Assembly (NCBI GenBank): GCA_905236835.1
Contig: CAJOQY010000157.1
Location: 1-5,973 of the forward strand
Length of the DNA stretch: 5,973 nucleotides
Reading direction: 5' to 3'
Source: an uncultured Oscillibacter sp.
Lineage (GTDB): Bacteria > Bacillota > Clostridia > Oscillospirales > Oscillospiraceae
The notes under the pieces were generated by a model. It ran no database searches. It was not told where the DNA came from and saw only the letters and a list, made by a program, of their open reading frames with translations. The translations under genes and the position numbers were made by a program. This document shows, piece by piece, positions 3,248 to 5,973 of this stretch (position 1 is its first letter; each line of letters starts with the position of its first letter).

Positions 3248-5973
3248 GTTATGCGTCCGAAGGCTGTGGAGGGCGTCTCGGAGACGGCGCACACCGGAAG
3301 CCCGGATTTGTCTATGGCGAATAATTTGATTTTATCGGGACGGGGAGTTCTGGCCGGAACGATCAGACGCAGTTCCGCGGACGCCGCCTCTGACGCCGTC
3401 GGATTTGTTACGGACTGCGTCACGGCGGAGATAAACTGTCCGTCACGGTATCCGGCGGCGATGAGAATCGTACCTTCCGGCATATCCGAGAAAGTCGCCC
3501 GGATAAGCAGACCGGCTGTCGCCTGATAGACAAAGCTGTTCAAAACCGGCGTATTTTTCGGCGGGGCTTCCCAATGCGCGTAAAGGGTATGCGCCTCGGA
3601 CTGTTCGACAACGCTTTCCGGCGTGATTCGCGCGCCGCCTTCGGATTCTTCCGGATTGGCGTTTTCCGCCGCCGCGACGCCTTCGGGGGCCGTAAACCAG
3701 CCAAGGAACGTCCGGCCATCGGGATGCGGCTCCGGATCGGGGAGTTCCCCGTAAGGCTCGCCGTAATATACGTTTTTGGTCACGGGCGCGGCGGGGGACT
3801 CGCCGCCATGATCGGACGCGTCAAAGCTGACGAACGTAACGACGACGGGAATCCGTTCGGACTGCCAATGGGCGTAAAGGGTATGCGGCTCCTGATTTTC
3901 CACGGTGGTGTCGGCTGTAATTTCCGTGCCGCCCTGTAATTCCGTGAACCAGCCCAAAAAGATATATCTGGAACGGACGGCAATCGGAAGCGCGCCGCCG
4001 ATGGAAGCGCCGTAAGCCGCGCCGAATTCAACCGTAATTCTGGCTTGCGCGGACGCCTGTTGATCTTCGGACAGGCGCACGGCGCCTCCGGCGGCGTCAA
4101 GCGTGACGTTGATTCGCGCGGGCCGCGCCACCGGCTCCCAGCGGGCGTAAAGATCATGATTTTCCGAGACGGTCACGGGCGTACCGGTTTGAATTTTTTC
4201 CGCGCCGCCCTGCGCGTCGGCATACCATCCGAGGAACGTGAAATTCTCCCGGACCGGCGTCGGCATCGCGCCGTAAGCGCCGTTATAATTTACAGTAATC
4301 GCGGCGGTCTCACTGTCGGACAGATTGGCGGTGGATTCCGGGAACGCGCCGCCGTTGGCGTGGAGCGTTACGGTATAGCTTTCGGGCCGCCATTGGGCGT
4401 AAAACGTCATTTGGCGATTAAGCAGAAACGATCCGTTCGGGCGGTAAGTTCTTCCGCTTCCGTCCTGTTCCGTGTTCCAGCTGGTGAACGTATAGCCCTG
4501 CCGTTCCGGAATCCGGTCGCTTAATATCAGCTCCTCGCCGTCGATTTTAATCTGAGACGCGGGCGCGCCGCTTCCGCCGTTGGCGTCATAGGAAACCGTG
4601 AAAGTCCGCGCCAAGACGGTAAAATCCCGCTTGCGGATCAGCATGGGGCGTCCGGAAGCGTTATAAGCCGTGACGGTAATATTATAATCACCGGGATCCA
4701 GCGAAAAAGACGCGCTTGTATCCGTCACATTGGGCAGGCTCCGGAAAACGCGTCCGTCCTGCGTGATGTTAATATAATAATTCACCGCGTTCGGGACGCT
4801 GTCCCATGAGAATATGACGTTCAAATCCTGTTCCGGCTGGAAAGAGATTCCCAGTCCGCTGGAATCAATGACAGGCTCTTCCGGTTCTTCCGATTCTTTC
4901 GGGACTTCGGATTCGGCTATAAATTCTAATAAAAATATTTGCGATTCAATACCGGTGCGGCCATTAATATCATTTCGCCCGAATGTCCAAAGGGGCGTGC
5001 CGTCCTCGTATTCCGCGCCGTTGGGATAATCCAAAACGCGGTCCGTACAGCTTGCCCGGAACAAATAGCCGCCGAATTTGTCATATAAAAACCATTGTTG
5101 TCCGGAGCTTCCGTCATAGCTTTCCGTGGCGATAGGGGTTCTGGATAAATATCCGCCGCCGGAGACGGCCATGCAGTTTTCATTTCTGGCGGATGTGATT
5201 TTATAAGACCCGTCGTCAAGGCGTTCAAAATGCCAGATTTGATCGCCGCCGTCTTTCCAGTCGCGCCAGTATTCGGCGATGACATTGCCGCTTCCGTCCG
5301 CCCCGGCGTAACGGGCGTAATTGGGATTATAAATTTTCGCGTAGAAATCCTGACCGGGGTTGGCGTAGCCCTGAAACGAGCCGAAAAAATTATCGCTGGT
5401 CAATTGGACCGTGTCGATTGTGGCCGTTGAGCTGTAATAATTCCAGAGCGCGTGCCAGCGGTCGTTATTATGGGAATTGATAATCGGCCTTCCGGCGGAG
5501 TTGCGGCCCACGCACAAGACCGTATGCGTATAAATTCCCGCCTGTTTGGTGCTGTAATAAACCGGACTGCCGGGGTAAATATTCGCCTCCGTCGCGGTTG
5601 TTAATTTCTCGACAAGATTGCCGCGGTTGTTGGAAAACCAGCGTCTGTGATTGGTGGAGCTTGCCCATGAGACGCTTCGCGCGCGGGTGGTAGAATTATA
5701 ATACCAGCCGTTGGATGACACGACTTCCGGCATATGTCCGGCTTTAATGGCCTGAGAGGTGAAATTCGCGCAGTCGCCGCCGATGGAATTAAAATTCTCA
5801 TAAGTCGGCAGATTGTAATAATCCGGATAACTGCGACCGCCGGTCGCGCCGTGCCAGACGTATTGCTCGGAATACGCGATGGCGTCTTTGACATCATATT
5901 CCACGCTGTATCGAATGCCCTGCAGTTCCGCGCTGAAATCGTCAAAGCCGGAATTATTTATATTATTATTATT
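3244..5973 (-). CDS. Secreted Amidase_6 / ricin-lectin / InlB-repeat protein, 5' end cut by window
   Basis: The reading frame is open to the right edge, so at least 909 residues are visible and the real start and any signal peptide lie outside. Residues are numbered here from an in-frame GTG at 5904, which I do not take as the start because 23 further codons upstream read as protein. Residues 1-165 match a papain-fold Amidase_6 domain (putative peptidoglycan or peptide amidase): Cys45 in GGDCANFTSQ, His127 in YTHTVLCVG, and INSHNND (142-148) supplying the third polar residue. Residues about 187-329 form a ricin-type beta-trefoil lectin with repeated QxW-like motifs (DQIWHF, GQQWFL). An acidic linker (330-350), an Fn3-like domain (351-432), four InlB B-type repeats (434-779) and a small beta domain (785-873) follow. 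I see no LPXTG, membrane segment or SLH domain at the C terminus, so binding is probably non-covalent, or an anchor lies at the missing N terminus. Function is inferred: cell-wall hydrolysis or modification, or adhesion to glycans. Confidence 0.9.
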   Translation of the reverse strand, partial: NNNNINNSGFDDFSAELQGIRYSVEYDVKDAIAYSEQYVWHGATGGRSYPDYYNLPTYENFNSIGGDCANFTSQAIKAGHMPEVVSSNGWYYNSTTRARSVSWASSTNHRRWFSNNRGNLVEKLTTATEANIYPGSPVYYSTKQAGIYTHTVLCVGRNSAGRPIINSHNNDRWHALWNYYSSTATIDTVQLTSDNFFGSFQGYANPGQDFYAKIYNPNYARYAGADGSGNVIAEYWRDWKDGGDQIWHFERLDDGSYKITSARNENCMAVSGGGYLSRTPIATESYDGSSGQQWFLYDKFGGYLFRASCTDRVLDYPNGAEYEDGTPLWTFGRNDINGRTGIESQIFLLEFIAESEVPKESEEPEEPVIDSSGLGISFQPEQDLNVIFSWDSVPNAVNYYINITQDGRVFRSLPNVTDTSASFSLDPGDYNITVTAYNASGRPMLIRKRDFTVLARTFTVSYDANGGSGAPASQIKIDGEELILSDRIPERQGYTFTSWNTEQDGSGRTYRPNGSFLLNRQMTFYAQWRPESYTVTLHANGGAFPESTANLSDSETAAITVNYNGAYGAMPTPVRENFTFLGWYADAQGGAEKIQTGTPVTVSENHDLYARWEPVARPARINVTLDAAGGAVRLSEDQQASAQARITVEFGAAYGASIGGALPIAVRSRYIFLGWFTELQGGTEITADTTVENQEPHTLYAHWQSERIPVVVTFVSFDASDHGGESPAAPVTKNVYYGEPYGELPDPEPHPDGRTFLGWFTAPEGVAAAENANPEESEGGARITPESVVEQSEAHTLYAHWEAPPKNTPVLNSFVYQATAGLLIRATFSDMPEGTILIAAGYRDGQFISAVTQSVTNPTASEAASAELRLIVPARTPRPDKIKLFAIDKSGLPVCAVSETPSTAFGRIT
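3568..4605 (-). repeat. Four InlB B-type (Flg_new-like) protein repeats
   Basis: Four consecutive units each start with a strand of the type VxYDANGG/VTLHANGG, have a central FxxW or FLGW(Y/F) motif, and end in (F/L)YAxW. The closing tryptophans fall at residues 505, 589, 680 and 778 of the amidase protein (numbered from the GTG at 5904). Unit 1 is nearest the Listeria InlB form (YDANGG ... FTSWNTEQDG). Units 2 to 4 carry longer insertions, and unit 4 has an extra Glu/Ala/Asn-rich loop (741-757). Such repeats form small beta-grasp-like stalk or adhesion modules in surface proteins of Bacillota. The DNA for the LYAHW ends is nearly identical in units 3 and 4, suggesting recent duplication or conversion. 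Confidence 0.88.
5952..5973 (-). repeat. AT-rich trinucleotide run encoding poly-Asn at the window edge
   Basis: The plus strand ends in four ATT units (5962-5973) preceded by a related AT-rich run. On the coding strand this reads Asn4-Ile-Asn2, followed by SGFDDFSAELQGIRYS, which leads smoothly into the amidase domain. The stretch is probably an Asn-rich linker between an unseen N-terminal part and the catalytic domain. The repeat may continue beyond the window. Confidence 0.5.

Noticed and set aside
3248..3292. GTG at 3292 as start of the lipoprotein
   Set aside because: It would put a basic 15-residue extension before the signal peptide and has no ribosome binding site, whereas ATG 3247 forms an ATGA overlap with the upstream stop.
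4045..4524. Plus-strand 159-codon ORF opposite the InlB repeats
   Set aside because: It is a shadow of the GC-rich amidase gene with no domain signal and no promoter or ribosome binding site.

Overview
The window looks like chromosomal DNA of an uncultured or gut-type Bacillota, most likely class Clostridia. This is inferred from protein content alone: a Firmicutes-style RecJ with an extra C-terminal domain, a secreted Amidase_6/ricin-lectin/InlB-repeat protein, and a short-signal lipoprotein. The DNA is moderately GC-rich, with AT-rich signals between genes. All three genes lie on the minus strand, so transcription runs from the right edge towards the left.

Right half (3244-5973): the 3' part of a large gene for a secreted, multidomain, papain-fold amidase. 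Its reading frame is still open at the window edge, so the true start and signal peptide lie outside. In order it carries a catalytic domain, a ricin-type lectin, an acidic linker, an Fn3-like domain, four InlB B-type repeats and a small C-terminal beta domain. Its stop overlaps the start of the next gene in an ATGA junction. That gene (2417-3247) encodes a lipoprotein of unknown function with a Pro/Asp/Glu/Asn-rich insertion. The two look co-transcribed and translationally coupled, and probably act together at the cell envelope.

Middle (2295-2416): a compact intergenic region. A hairpin terminator ends the amidase-lipoprotein unit, and a good promoter for recJ shares bases with its 3' arm. 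A purine-rich ribosome binding site follows, then a TTG start with two tiny ORFs around it.

Left half (219-2294): recJ, the single-stranded-DNA-specific 5'-3' exonuclease, intact and with all its catalytic motifs.

Left edge (1-218): no gene. It holds a 117-bp nested palindromic element (AAATCCCCCC ... GGGGGGATTT ends, two 20-bp inverted arms, two small hairpins) and a second, diverged half-copy running up to the recJ stop codon. These look like a dispersed REP/MITE-type repeat family. No CRISPR, tRNA, rRNA or transposase gene was seen. I do not see a clearly new multi-gene system. The least explained items are the coupled amidase-lipoprotein pair and the palindromic repeat cluster.
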